The notes below the pieces were generated by a model. It saw only the letters and a list, made by a program, of their open reading frames with translations, was not told where the DNA came from and searched no databases. From Paracoccaceae bacterium (GTDB lineage Bacteria; Pseudomonadota; Alphaproteobacteria; Rhodobacterales; Rhodobacteraceae), in assembly GCA_020637675.1 (NCBI GenBank), contig JACKKD010000003.1, positions 558,001 to 622,000 of the forward strand: a DNA stretch of 64,000 bases, in the 5' to 3' direction. Shown here one piece after another: positions 56,252 to 64,000 of the stretch. How positions within the stretch are numbered: the first letter of the stretch is position 1; every line of letters starts with the position of its first letter. The translations under genes were made by a program, and so were the position numbers.

Positions 56252-57079
56252 ATGAACAGGCTTCTGACTGCCGTCCTTGCCGGCCTGTTGGCCCTGCCGG
56301 CCGCCGCCGAGGCACCGATGAAGCGACTTACGCTCCGGCAGGATCTTCTCGGATGGGAAGCGATCGGTCGGGTCGAGATCGACCGGCGCGGCTATTGCAC
56401 CGGCGTGCTCATCGCGCCCGATCTGGTGCTGACGGCCGCACACTGCCTCTATGGCGGCGGCGAGGACTATGCCGCGCCGGACGGATTGCGGTTCCGCGCG
56501 GGCCTGCGCGACGGCGTGGCGCTGGCGGACTCCGGGGCCGCGCGCGCGGTTGTTCATCCGGCCTATTCACCGGGCGGCGACGCCGCCACCCATATCCGCT
56601 ACGATGTTGGCCTGATCCAGCTGGCGCAGCCGGTCTCGCTCAGCACCGCCGCGCCATTTCAGGCGGTGCGCCTTGCCGACGAGGCGCAGGACCTGACGGT
56701 CGTGTCCTATGGCCAGGGGCGGGACGAGGCGCTGTCATGGGACGAGGACTGCACGATGCTCGGCCGCCAGCAGGGCCTCATCGCCTTTGATTGCGATGTC
56801 ACCTTTGGCTCGTCCGGGGCGCCCGTCTTCCGTCGTACCGGGGGGCGGGCCGAGCTTGTCTCGCTCGTGTCGAGCGGCGTCATGGATGAGGGCCGGCGGC
56901 TCGCGTTCGGCATGGAGCTTCCGGCCGCCATCGCCGAGCTGAAGGCGGCATTGCGGCGCGGCAACGGGGTGGCTGCCACGGTGGCCGCCGGATCGGGTCA
57001 GGCCGCCGCGCGCGTTCTGCCGCCGACGACGGGCCTTGCCCGGACGGGGCCCAATGGGGCCAAGTTTCTCAAGCCGTGA
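56252..57079 (+). CDS. Trypsin-like serine protease, second of a tandem pair
   Basis: 275 residues, signal peptide about 1-19. The triad is His64 (LTAAHC), Asp118 (IRYDVGL) and Ser188 in TFGSSGAP. It shares the layout of the preceding protease, including the CxG...AHC pair and the C...GRQxG segment before the active Ser, but overall sequence is clearly diverged. The pair most likely arose by an old tandem duplication. Both are probably exported; they may act on different periplasmic targets. Confidence 0.92.
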   Translation: MNRLLTAVLAGLLALPAAAEAPMKRLTLRQDLLGWEAIGRVEIDRRGYCTGVLIAPDLVLTAAHCLYGGGEDYAAPDGLRFRAGLRDGVALADSGAARAVVHPAYSPGGDAATHIRYDVGLIQLAQPVSLSTAAPFQAVRLADEAQDLTVVSYGQGRDEALSWDEDCTMLGRQQGLIAFDCDVTFGSSGAPVFRRTGGRAELVSLVSSGVMDEGRRLAFGMELPAAIAELKAALRRGNGVAATVAAGSGQAAARVLPPTTGLARTGPNGAKFLKP

Positions 57080-57087
57080 GGCAGGGG

Positions 57088-57116
57088 TTGACACGTCGTC
57101 CGTCCGCACACATCTG
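57088..57116 (+). promoter_or_regulatory. Candidate promoter upstream of hsp20
   Basis: TTGACA (57088-57093) is followed 17 bases later by CATCTG, a poor -10. The spacing is right for a housekeeping or heat-shock sigma factor. It lies about 95 bases before the Hsp20 start. Confidence 0.35.
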
Positions 57117-57209
57117 AACCCTGCCGGGGTGCCGAATGAGGGCTCCGGAATTGGACTTGCCCGCATCTCGCGCAGGGATGGGGTTTCATCGCTCAAAGGA
57201 GGATGACAC

Positions 57210-57674
57210 ATGCGCACGTTTGACATGTCGCCGCTTTACCGCGCGACCGTCGGCTTCGATCGTATCGCCGACATGATGGACAGGGTGCTTGCGGCCGACG
57301 TGGCCCAGCCCACCTATCCGCCCTACAACATCGAAAAGACCGACGAGAACGCCTATCGCATCTCGATCGCCGTTGCCGGATTCTCGGGCAACGAGCTCAG
57401 CGTCGAGGTGAAGGAAGGCTCGCTCGTTGTCTCTGCCCGCAAGGCCGAGGAGGAGTCCGCGAAGACCTACCTGCACCGCGGCATCGCCACCCGCGCGTTC
57501 GAGCGCCGGTTCGCGCTCGCCGACCATGTGAAGGTCACCGGTGCGACCCATGCGGACGGGATGCTGCACATCGACCTCGTCCGCGAGGTGCCCGAGGCGC
57601 TGAAGCCCCGCCGGATCGAGATCGCCCGGGGCGACACGGTCGAGGCCAGGGCGGTGGAGACGGTCGGGGCCTGA
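57210..57674 (+). CDS. Small heat-shock protein (Hsp20/IbpA family)
   Basis: 154 residues. The N-terminus (DMSPLYRATVGFDRIADMMD) is typical of IbpA-like chaperones, followed by an alpha-crystallin domain (about 35-125) and a short C-terminal extension. It prevents aggregation of unfolded proteins until DnaK/ClpB refold them. AAAGGAGGATGACAC is a strong ribosome-binding site. The gene stands alone and ends in a strong terminator. Confidence 0.93.
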   Translation: MRTFDMSPLYRATVGFDRIADMMDRVLAADVAQPTYPPYNIEKTDENAYRISIAVAGFSGNELSVEVKEGSLVVSARKAEEESAKTYLHRGIATRAFERRFALADHVKVTGATHADGMLHIDLVREVPEALKPRRIEIARGDTVEARAVETVGA

Positions 57675-57696
57675 GCCCGAAGCGACGACAGAAGGG

Positions 57697-57730
57697 AGGG
57701 CGCGCCATCGGGCGCGCCCTTGTTCTTTTT
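57697..57730 (+). terminator. Rho-independent terminator after hsp20
   Basis: A 10-bp perfect G/C stem (57697-57706 with 57711-57720), loop ATCG, then TGTTCTTTTT. A clear intrinsic terminator. Confidence 0.92.
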
Positions 57731-57998
57731 CCGGGGCGTGAAGGTCCGCACGGCCGGCTCAAGTGACGTTCGTCAGCGCCGGTTTCTCGAGCTGCCAAGG
57801 CACGGGTCTCGGTCGCACGGCTCCGCCCCGCAAGGCGGTGTGCCGAACGGGGCGCCCAAGGTACGGGAGAGGGGCGAAGGCGGGTTTCCGCCCGCACGCC
57901 CTGTCGGGACGGAAAACCGACGCCTGTCCGAAGGCGGCGTGACGCCAATCCGACCCAAGGTTATGGCATAACCGGGCTGCGTGCCCTAAATCGAAGCC

Positions 57999-58610
57999 AT
58001 GATGCTGAAACGTCTGATCCTCGCCCCCGCCCTTGCCGCGCTGATGGCGCTCCCGGCCCAGGCCGAGAAGCTGTCCCTTGACGCGATTTCCAGCTATATC
58101 AACGGTTTGAAGACCGCCGAGGCCGAGTTCCGCCAGATCAATGCCGACGGCAGCACCTCCAGCGGCCGGGTGCTGATCGAGCGCCCCGGGCGGATGCGGT
58201 TCGAATACGCCCCGCCCGACCTCACCCTGGTCCTCGCCTCGGCCGGTCAGGTAGCAATTTTCGACGGAAAATCAAATACTTCCGCCGAGCAGTATCCGCT
58301 GTCCAAGACGCCCCTGAACCTCATCCTTGCCCCGAAGGTGGACCTTTCCCGGGCGAAGATGGTCGTCGGCCACAGCGAACAGAATGGCGTCACCGTCGTG
58401 ACCGCCCAGGACCCCCAGCACCCCGAACTCGGCACTCTCCAGCTGGCGTTCTCCGCCAACCCGGTCACGCTGAAACAGTGGACCGTGACCGATGAGGCCG
58501 GCGGCCAGACGACGGTGGTCCTCGGCCCGCTGACCACGGGCAAGCGCTATCCGATGGACACCTTCTCCATCAACGCGCAGATCGGCAAGAACGCGAAGCG
58601 CGAGAAGTAG
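57999..58610 (+). CDS. lolA: Outer-membrane lipoprotein carrier protein LolA
   Basis: 203 residues with a signal peptide ending near ALPAQA. The mature protein shows the LolA pattern (LKTAEAEFRQ, RPGRMRFEYAPPDL, GKSNTSAEQYPLSKTPL). LolA carries lipoproteins from the LolCDE complex to the outer membrane. Two adjacent ATGs are possible starts; the difference is one residue. It converges with the transglycosylase gene, five bases apart. No LolB is seen, as is usual in alphaproteobacteria. Confidence 0.94.
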   Translation: MMLKRLILAPALAALMALPAQAEKLSLDAISSYINGLKTAEAEFRQINADGSTSSGRVLIERPGRMRFEYAPPDLTLVLASAGQVAIFDGKSNTSAEQYPLSKTPLNLILAPKVDLSRAKMVVGHSEQNGVTVVTAQDPQHPELGTLQLAFSANPVTLKQWTVTDEAGGQTTVVLGPLTTGKRYPMDTFSINAQIGKNAKREK

Positions 58611-58615
58611 TTGGA

Positions 58616-59197
58616 CTAGAGCTTCCCGCAGGCCGCAAGCTGCATCTGGTACTTCTCCGACCGCTGGCCGACCTCTGAGGCCACGCGAAGGAGCCAGGCT
58701 TTCTGGTTGTGGCTGCCCCGGGCATACCCGCCATGGCCCTCGTGGTAGGCGAGGTATTGTCTGCCGGCGTCCCACTTCGAGATGCCGAGCTTCTTCTCCG
58801 TCCGGTCCATGTACCAGCCGATGAAATCGGTCGCGTCCTCGATCTTGTTCCGCCGTGCACCGAAGCTGCGCGTGTCCGCGACGTAGTCGTCCCACGTCCC
58901 ATCCAGCGCCTGCGAGTAGCCATAGGCCGAACTGCGCCGCCCCGCCGGGATGAAACCCAGCGCATACTTCCGCGGCGTCTTCGCGTTTCCGACGAACTTG
59001 CTTTCCTGGTAGATGGTCGCCATCTGCACGAAAACTGGCACTCCCCACCTGCGCTCGGCCGTCTGCATCGCCGCCAGATAATGCGGTCGCTCGTCCACGA
59101 TGTCGCAGGCGTTGTCCAGGTTGCGAGGCGCGGAGTACTGCCCGCCACCACAGGACACGAGTAGCAACAGAATACCCAGTCGCAGAAACCTGCCCAT
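58616..59197 (-). CDS. Lytic transglycosylase-like lipoprotein (SLT domain)
   Basis: 193 residues. A short signal with lipobox LVSC (Cys16) suggests outer-membrane anchoring. The lysozyme-like domain has the catalytic Glu65 (YQESKF), followed by SAYGYSQALDGTWDDY and a C-terminal YHEGHGGYARG. It would cleave peptidoglycan between MurNAc and GlcNAc with anhydro product. It is monocistronic. The family is clear; the cell process it serves is unknown. Confidence 0.9.
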   Translation of the reverse strand: MGRFLRLGILLLLVSCGGGQYSAPRNLDNACDIVDERPHYLAAMQTAERRWGVPVFVQMATIYQESKFVGNAKTPRKYALGFIPAGRRSSAYGYSQALDGTWDDYVADTRSFGARRNKIEDATDFIGWYMDRTEKKLGISKWDAGRQYLAYHEGHGGYARGSHNQKAWLLRVASEVGQRSEKYQMQLAACGKL

Positions 59198-59468
59198 ACT
59201 GCCTCGCTCGATCCGCTCGTTTTTTCTGGCATTTTACGGCAAATCGCGGGCAGAGGAAATCACAAAGCGGGCAGGGAAGCCGCGTCGCGTCGCCACCCCT
59301 GCCCCGGGCGTCACCCGCGCCTCACCCGCGCCAGTGTCGCCCAGCTGCAACGGCGCGGCATGACTGTCGGGGCGAAGTCCACAGACTGTTTCCGTGCGAA
59401 TCGGACTGAGACATGGACACGGGCTGGCCGTAGGCGTTAATTATTTTCCCAGAGAGGGTGCAACAAAG

Positions 59469-59795
59469 ATGCTCAAGACGCACGCCAAGTATCATCTCGG
59501 GCAGGTGGTTCGGCATCGCACGCACCCCTTCCGTGGCGTCGTCTTCGACGTGGACGCCATCTTTTCCAACACGGACGAGTGGTATGCCGCGATCCCCGAG
59601 GAAAGCCGGCCGAAGAAGGAGCAGCCCTTCTACCACCTCCTGGCCGAAAACGCGGACAACTACTACGTGGCCTACGTCTCGGAGCAGAACCTCGTCGCGG
59701 ACAATTCCGGCGAGCCGGTGGATCACCCGGATCTGCATGATCTCTTCGGGGATTTCGAGGACGGCCGCTATCCCCTCCATTTCCACCTGAACTGA
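59469..59795 (+). CDS. hspQ: Heat-shock protein HspQ
   Basis: 108 residues from ATG 59469 behind AGAGAGGG; upstream in-frame ATGs lie in a poorly conserved extension. The HspQ/YccV fold pattern is clear (KYHLGQVVRHRTHPFRGVVFDVD, PFYHLL, YVSEQNL, HFHLN). HspQ is a hemimethylated-DNA-binding-fold protein that acts as a Lon specificity factor. Convergent with the ggt gene. It lies near Hsp20 and LolA but in its own transcript. Confidence 0.94.
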   Translation: MLKTHAKYHLGQVVRHRTHPFRGVVFDVDAIFSNTDEWYAAIPEESRPKKEQPFYHLLAENADNYYVAYVSEQNLVADNSGEPVDHPDLHDLFGDFEDGRYPLHFHLN

Positions 59796-59805
59796 ACGCC
59801 GGCGG

Positions 59806-61386
59806 TCAGTAGCCGAGCGCGCACCCGTCCTTGCGCGGGTCCGAGGCGCCGATCAGAATCCCGCGCGCCGCGTCGATCCGGATCGCCTGCCCGCCACCGA
59901 GCGGACCATCGGGCGCGACGACGTCATGTCCCATTGCGGCAAGCCTCGCCCGCGTCGCCTCCGGATAGCCGCGCTCGACCTTCAGCACACCGGCCTCCGC
60001 CATGGCCCGCGGGGAGTCGAGCGCTTCCTGCGGGTCCATGCCGAAATCGAGGAGGTTTGAGGTGACATGGGCATGCCCCATCGGCTGAAAGGAACCGCCC
60101 ATGACGCCGAACGGCATGACGACCTTGCCGCCATGCGCGAGCATCCCCGGGATGATCGTGTGCATGGGCCGCCTGCCGCCTGCCGCCTCGTTCGGATGCC
60201 CTTCGGCCAGTGTGAAGCCCGCGCCGCGGTTCTGGAAGAGGATGCCGAACTTCTCCGACGCGATGCCGGAACCGAAGCCCCAGTAGGTCGAATAGATCAT
60301 CGAGACGGCCATTCGGTCGCGGTCCACCACGGTCAGATAGACGGTGTCGCGGTGGATCGCCTCCGTTCGCCGGGCCACCTGCGCCATGGCGCGTCGCGGG
60401 TCGATCAGCGCCGCGAGGCGGGCGGCGGTATCGTCGGAGAGCATGTGGGAGAGCCGGCTGGTATGCGCGGGGTCGGCGATGAACCGGTCGCGCGCGTCAT
60501 AGGCGAGCTTGGCGGCTTCGGCCTCAAGATGCGCACGCTCGGGGCCCAAGGGATCAAGCCCCGCGATGTCGAAGTGCCCGAGGATCTTCAGAAGGAGGAT
60601 CGCCGTCGCACCCTGGCCGTTTGGCGGATGCTCCATGAGGTCGTGGTCGCGGTAGCGGCCGGCGATAGGGTCGCCCCAGACGCAGGCGGTGGCGGCGAAA
60701 TCTCCGAGCGTGTGTGTCCCGCCCGCAGCGGTCAGCGAGCGCACCATGTCCTCGGCCACCTCGCCCGCATAAAAGCCGTCGCGTCCCTGGTGCACGATGC
60801 GGCGCAGCACCTCGGCCTGCCCGGGCGCGCGGAAGATCTCGCCCGTGGTCAGCGGCCGGCCGTCCTTGAGGTAGAAGCCGCGCGCTGCGCCGGAAAGCCG
60901 CGGCCCGTCGTCGGCCCAGTCGAAGGCCACGCGCGGGGCGACGGGCACGCCCTCTTCGGCATAGCGGATCGCGGGGGCGAGGGCGGCGCCGAGACCGAGC
61001 CTCCCGTAGCGGTCGGACAGGGCGCAGAAGGCATCGACGGCGCCCGGCACCGTCACGGATTCGACGGTCTCGGTTCCGATGGCGGCCATGCCCCTGGCAC
61101 GCAGGTCTGCGGCGGCGAGGCCCGCGGGCGCACGGCCGGAACCGTTCAGCGCCACGACCTCTTCGCTCCCCGCGGGCTTCAACAGAACGAAACAGTCGCC
61201 GCCGATGCCGCAGCTCTGAGGCTCCGCGATGCCCAGAAGCACGGCCCCGGCGATGGCCGCATCGGCAGCGTTGCCCCCCGCCTGCAGGATGTCGAGCGCG
61301 ACCTTCGCCGCCAGAGGGTGTGACGTCGCGCACATGGCGTTCGTCGCGAAAACGGGCGATCGGCCGGGACGCTGGAAATCACGCAT
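59806..61386 (-). CDS. ggt: Gamma-glutamyltransferase family protein
   Basis: 526 residues, Ntn-hydrolase precursor that would self-cleave into two chains. The large-subunit N-terminus (GGNAADAAIAGAVLLGIAEPQSCGIGGDCF) and the new N-terminus at the small chain, DTVYLTVVD with the nucleophilic Thr, are present, as is PNGQGATAILLLKIL. No signal peptide is obvious, suggesting a cytoplasmic or oxamate amidohydrolase/YwrD-type member rather than a periplasmic glutathione enzyme. Confidence 0.9.
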   Translation of the reverse strand: MRDFQRPGRSPVFATNAMCATSHPLAAKVALDILQAGGNAADAAIAGAVLLGIAEPQSCGIGGDCFVLLKPAGSEEVVALNGSGRAPAGLAAADLRARGMAAIGTETVESVTVPGAVDAFCALSDRYGRLGLGAALAPAIRYAEEGVPVAPRVAFDWADDGPRLSGAARGFYLKDGRPLTTGEIFRAPGQAEVLRRIVHQGRDGFYAGEVAEDMVRSLTAAGGTHTLGDFAATACVWGDPIAGRYRDHDLMEHPPNGQGATAILLLKILGHFDIAGLDPLGPERAHLEAEAAKLAYDARDRFIADPAHTSRLSHMLSDDTAARLAALIDPRRAMAQVARRTEAIHRDTVYLTVVDRDRMAVSMIYSTYWGFGSGIASEKFGILFQNRGAGFTLAEGHPNEAAGGRRPMHTIIPGMLAHGGKVVMPFGVMGGSFQPMGHAHVTSNLLDFGMDPQEALDSPRAMAEAGVLKVERGYPEATRARLAAMGHDVVAPDGPLGGGQAIRIDAARGILIGASDPRKDGCALGY

Positions 61387-61488
61387 GGGAACCTCCTGTC
61401 CGGAGCGAGGCTAGCCCGGCCCGCACTGGAAGGGAATCGCCAAAGCGGCGCGCGGAACCCTTACGAGAGATGTTTCTGGGGGGGAAGA

Positions 61489-61535
61489 CCTCGGCGCCGC
61501 GCAATGGGTGGGGGCTGTTGAACGCGGCGCCGAGG
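61489..61535. repeat. Perfect 13-bp inverted repeat
   Basis: CCTCGGCGCCGCG (61489-61501) is mirrored exactly by CGCGGCGCCGAGG (61523-61535) around a 21-base loop. It lies in the gap downstream of the STAS/anti-sigma pair and upstream of ggt, both on the minus strand. It could be a hairpin ending the STAS transcript (no U-tract) or an operator for ggt. Confidence 0.6.
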
Positions 61536-61623
61536 GAAGCCTTAAGCAGCTACAGGGGCAATCTGCCCGGTCAATCAGGCTTGTTTTTGAAGCATTTGCG
61601 GCATCATTGCGGCAGGCCCTGAC

Positions 61624-62124
61624 CTAACGGCAACCCGGCCGGAATTCGAAGGTCAGGAGATTGCGATCGCCATCCCGGGTATAGGCGAGCGCTTCGGTCA
61701 GGGTGCAGACGAGCGCCCAGCCCCAGCCACCCTCCCCAAGATCGGCGCAGGCAACGTCGGTCGCAGGCATGGAGCGGCCCATTGCGGCAGGGCAGGGCAT
61801 GGGATGGCCGCGGTCCTCGATCCGGCAGTGCAGCCGGCCATCGGCGTGGCAGAGGCTCAGATCGACCGGGCCTGCGCCGAGGCCGGCATAGGCATGTTCG
61901 ACGATATTGTTCAGCACCTCCGCCAGGGTCAGCTCCAGCGCGCCGGCGTCGTCCGGCCCCATCCGGCGGGCGAACCGTGCCACCGCCGCCCTGAGGGCGT
62001 CGCGCACCGCGAAGGGCTCCGCCCGGAAGCAGCGCCGGAAGCAGTCCTCGCCCTTGCTGGGCCCGGCGCAGTTCTCGGGCGTGGTCCTCGGCATCACGGC
62101 CGCATCATTCGGCGGCGCGCGCAT
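61624..62124 (-). CDS. Anti-sigma factor-like histidine-kinase-type ATPase (RsbW-like)
   Basis: About 166 residues from ATG 62124, which has GGAG at a suitable distance and overlaps the STAS gene end by 20 bases; ATG 62094 is an alternative. The HATPase fold motifs are LAEVLNNIVEHAY (N-box) and IEDRGHPMP (G1), then GGWGWALV. Such proteins bind sigma factors or partner STAS proteins and phosphorylate them. No sigma factor is adjacent. The two Cys-rich spots near the N-terminus are unusual. Confidence 0.85.
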   Translation of the reverse strand: MRAPPNDAAVMPRTTPENCAGPSKGEDCFRRCFRAEPFAVRDALRAAVARFARRMGPDDAGALELTLAEVLNNIVEHAYAGLGAGPVDLSLCHADGRLHCRIEDRGHPMPCPAAMGRSMPATDVACADLGEGGWGWALVCTLTEALAYTRDGDRNLLTFEFRPGCR

Positions 62125-62449
62125 GTCGGGCGATCTCCGGCGCCTGCGCATGGATGCGAAAGACGCTGTCCATCCGGGTGAGCCGGAACACGCGCGCAAC
62201 GTTCGGCGTCATCGCGGCAAGTTCCAGCGCGCGCGCGGGCGCGAGGAGCTTCATCGCCCCGACGATGGCGCCGAGGCCGGAACTGTCGACAAAGGTCACC
62301 TGCGAGAGGTCGAGGATCACCGGGCCTTCGCCGCCCGCCGTCAGTTCGCGCAGCCGGTCCTTGAAGTGGATGGCGACGGCTGCGTCGATCCGGTCTTCGT
62401 TCACGCGCAGGATCAGCCCGTCCGCGCCGGATTCCGAGATGAGGTTCAT
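62105..62449 (-). CDS. STAS-domain anti-anti-sigma factor
   Basis: 114 residues from ATG 62449 (leader AAGAAGGG). The STAS fold contains ILDLSQVTFVDSSGLGAIVGA with the phosphorylatable Ser56/Ser57. Its likely partner is the RsbW-like ATPase encoded just downstream: unphosphorylated STAS protein sequesters the ATPase and releases its sigma factor. The cognate phosphatase and sigma factor are not in the window. Confidence 0.92.
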   Translation of the reverse strand: MNLISESGADGLILRVNEDRIDAAVAIHFKDRLRELTAGGEGPVILDLSQVTFVDSSGLGAIVGAMKLLAPARALELAAMTPNVARVFRLTRMDSVFRIHAQAPEIARHARAAE

Positions 62450-62542
62450 GCCTAGACCCTTCTTCAAGTCGCTGGCAGGCTGGACCATAATCCTTACCAT
62501 TCGGTATGCCCGTGCCATGTCCGGGCCAGCGGGAGGGAAGAA

Positions 62543-63721
62543 ATGGAAGAGGTCGTGATCGCGGGTGCCGCGCGGACCGCCATGGGCGGATTTCAGGGCG
62601 TTTTCGCCGGGGTCGACGCCGCCGTGCTCGGCGGCGTTGCGATTGCCGCCGCGCTGGCCGATGCCGCCGCCCGGCCCGATCAGGTCGAGGAACTTCTGAT
62701 GGGTTGCGTACTGCCCGCAGGGCAGGGTCAGGCGCCGGCGCGGCAGGCGGGGTTCAGGTCAGGGTTGCCGCAGTCGGTCCCCGCCACCACGCTGAACAAG
62801 ATGTGCGGCTCGGGCATGAAGGCGGCGATGGTCGGGTTCGACCAGATCGCGCTCGGGGCCGCCGGGATCGTTGTCGCCGGCGGGATGGAGAGCATGACCG
62901 GCGCGCCCTATCTTCTTCCGAAGATGCGCTCGGGTGCGCGGCTCGGCCACGCGCAGGCGATCGACCACATGTTCCTCGACGGGCTCGAGGACGCCTACGA
63001 CAAGGGCCGCCTGATGGGCACCTTCGCCGAGGATTGCGCCGCGGCCTTCCAGTTCACCCGCGCCGAGCAGGATGCCTATGCGCTCGCCTCGCTGAGCCGC
63101 GCGCTCGAGGCGCAGGCAACGGGCGCCTTCGCGGGCGAGATCGCGCCGGTGGCCGTCGTCGGACGCGGCAGCGAAACAACCGTGACGGCCGACGAGCAGC
63201 CGGCCAACGCGCGGCCGGAGAAGATTCCGGCGCTGAAGCCCGCCTTCCGCAGGGATGGCACAGTGACCGCGGCGAACTCCTCCTCCATCTCGGATGGTGC
63301 CGCTGCACTCGTGCTCGCTTCCCGCGGCGCGGCCGCTGCGGCCGGGCTCAGGGTCCGCGCCCGCGTCCTCGGCCACGCGAGCCATGCCCAGGCGCCGGCC
63401 GACTTCCCCACCGCCCCGGTTCCCGCGGCGCGCAAGCTCCTCGGCCGGCTCGGATGGCGCACGGAGGACGTTGACCTCTGGGAGGTGAACGAGGCCTTTG
63501 CCGTCGTGCCGATGGCCTTCATGCGCGAAACCGGGGTTCCGCACGACAGGGTCAACGTGAACGGCGGCGCCTGCGCGCTCGGCCACCCGATCGGTGCCTC
63601 GGGCGCCCGGATCGTCGTGACGCTTCTCAACGCGCTGGAACGGCGGGGCCTGAGACGCGGCGTCGCCGCGATCTGCATCGGCGGCGGCGAGGGCACCGCC
63701 ATCGCCATCGAACGCGTCTGA
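62543..63721 (+). CDS. Acetyl-CoA acetyltransferase (thiolase)
   Basis: 392 residues. Thiolase II with the nucleophilic Cys88 (NKMCGSGMKA), the VNEAFAV motif and a C-terminal GGACALGHPIGASGARI with the catalytic His. The second Cys is in ICIGGGEG near the end. It condenses two acetyl-CoA or cleaves 3-ketoacyl-CoA. GGGAGGGAAGAA precedes the ATG. No phaB or other polyhydroxybutyrate genes are adjacent, so its exact pathway is open. Confidence 0.94.
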   Translation: MEEVVIAGAARTAMGGFQGVFAGVDAAVLGGVAIAAALADAAARPDQVEELLMGCVLPAGQGQAPARQAGFRSGLPQSVPATTLNKMCGSGMKAAMVGFDQIALGAAGIVVAGGMESMTGAPYLLPKMRSGARLGHAQAIDHMFLDGLEDAYDKGRLMGTFAEDCAAAFQFTRAEQDAYALASLSRALEAQATGAFAGEIAPVAVVGRGSETTVTADEQPANARPEKIPALKPAFRRDGTVTAANSSSISDGAAALVLASRGAAAAAGLRVRARVLGHASHAQAPADFPTAPVPAARKLLGRLGWRTEDVDLWEVNEAFAVVPMAFMRETGVPHDRVNVNGGACALGHPIGASGARIVVTLLNALERRGLRRGVAAICIGGGEGTAIAIERV

Positions 63722-63832
63722 TGTCTTCGCTGTTCAAATGCCCCGAGGCGTTGCCATCGGGAGTGCCATGGGGTCATGCGCCAATGGCGACGGGCGGCCC
63801 GGATGCCCCGGCTGCCGAAGGGAGGAAACACC

Positions 63833-64000
63833 ATGCAGGCTGACTACGCCACGCTTGCCCGCACCATCGAAGGCCTGACCGAGGGAGAGACCGACGAGGT
63901 CGCGCTCATGGCAACGGTCGTGTGCGAATTGCACCATGCCGACGATCGCTTCGACTGGACGGGCTTCTACCGCGTCACCGAACCCGGCCTCCTGAAGATC
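63833..64000 (+). CDS. GAF-domain protein, probably free methionine-(R)-sulfoxide reductase (3' end outside window)
   Basis: The visible 56 residues (DYATLARTIEGLTEGETDEV, FDWTGFYRV) match the N-terminus of fRMsr-type GAF proteins. These reduce free methionine-R-sulfoxide with active-site cysteines that would lie beyond the window. A clear GGGAGGAAACACC ribosome-binding site precedes ATG 63833. The assignment rests on the N-terminus only. Confidence 0.8.
   Translation, partial: MQADYATLARTIEGLTEGETDEVALMATVVCELHHADDRFDWTGFYRVTEPGLLKI

Noticed and set aside
57773..57958. 61-residue minus-strand ORF between hsp20 and lolA
   Set aside because: Pro/Gly/Arg-rich, lies over a hairpin-rich stretch, no start signal; better explained as structured non-coding DNA.
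1..64000. CRISPR arrays, insertion sequences and rRNA genes
   Set aside because: No regularly spaced repeats, transposase genes or rRNA-like sequence were seen.

Overview
The window reads as chromosomal DNA of a high-GC alphaproteobacterium, most likely a member of the Rhodobacteraceae. The main reasons are the run SPOR lipoprotein - D,D-carboxypeptidase - tmk - holB - TatD - MBL hydrolase, the CoxDE/CoxGSLM-type molybdenum hydroxylase locus, glcDEF, HspQ and LolA. This assignment rests on gene content and order only. Almost every gene is intact and densely packed in short operons.

Layout. 1-3041: end of a mobile element (P4-type Toprim primase, DUF3987 ATPase-like protein, small unknown proteins). 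3229-5224: a less GC-rich RTX-type calcium-binding secreted protein gene broken by three single-base frameshifts. 5492-5579: tRNA-Ser(TGA), with a decayed half of a second tRNA-Ser directly in front of it; the foreign DNA lies on the 3' side of the tRNA, as expected for a tRNA-targeted insertion. 5862-12471: cell-wall, nucleotide, replication and nuclease genes in one direction, ending with an AEC carrier. 12482-17722 (minus): a PotABCD-type ABC importer with unusual permeases. 17930-21766 (minus): a molybdenum hydroxylase operon (FAD, 2Fe-2S and molybdopterin subunits) with its own MoaD-like sulfur carrier. 21996-24076: divergent hemE and hemC. 24088-25149: a standalone selD. 25167-27359: an MFS exporter gene inserted between a relic of the tesA 3' end and intact tesA.

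27358-30587 carries ybbA-ybbP, head to head with tesA. It runs tail to tail into a second ABC export system of MacAB/Dev type (30600-34885, minus). 35074-39030: an L,D-transpeptidase, the tRNA 2-selenouridine synthase gene mnmH, and a second selD fused to an NADH-dehydrogenase-like flavoprotein. Selenium activation is therefore encoded twice. 39168-40318: UDP-sugar epimerase and tRNA-Met(CAT).

40471-51234 is a form II CO-dehydrogenase-like (AYRGAGR) locus. It contains CoxD- and CoxE-like maturation proteins, an intruding OmpA-family protein, XdhC, a molybdopterin-binding protein, CoxG, and the S, L and M subunits, and it ends in a strong terminator. 51387-55301 is glcDEF (glycolate oxidase), preceded by an inverted repeat that looks like a GntR-type operator. 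After it come two tandem trypsin-like proteases, Hsp20, LolA, a lysozyme-like transglycosylase lipoprotein, HspQ, gamma-glutamyltransferase, a STAS/anti-sigma pair, a thiolase, and the start of a GAF-domain methionine sulfoxide reductase cut by the window edge.

The strongest leads are the two SelD proteins of different architecture, the molybdenum hydroxylase operon with a private sulfur carrier, the form II Cox locus with an embedded OmpA gene, the tesA relic flanking the MFS gene, the tRNA-Ser half gene at the mobile-element boundary, and the frameshifted RTX gene. I found no clearly novel defence system or CRISPR array.
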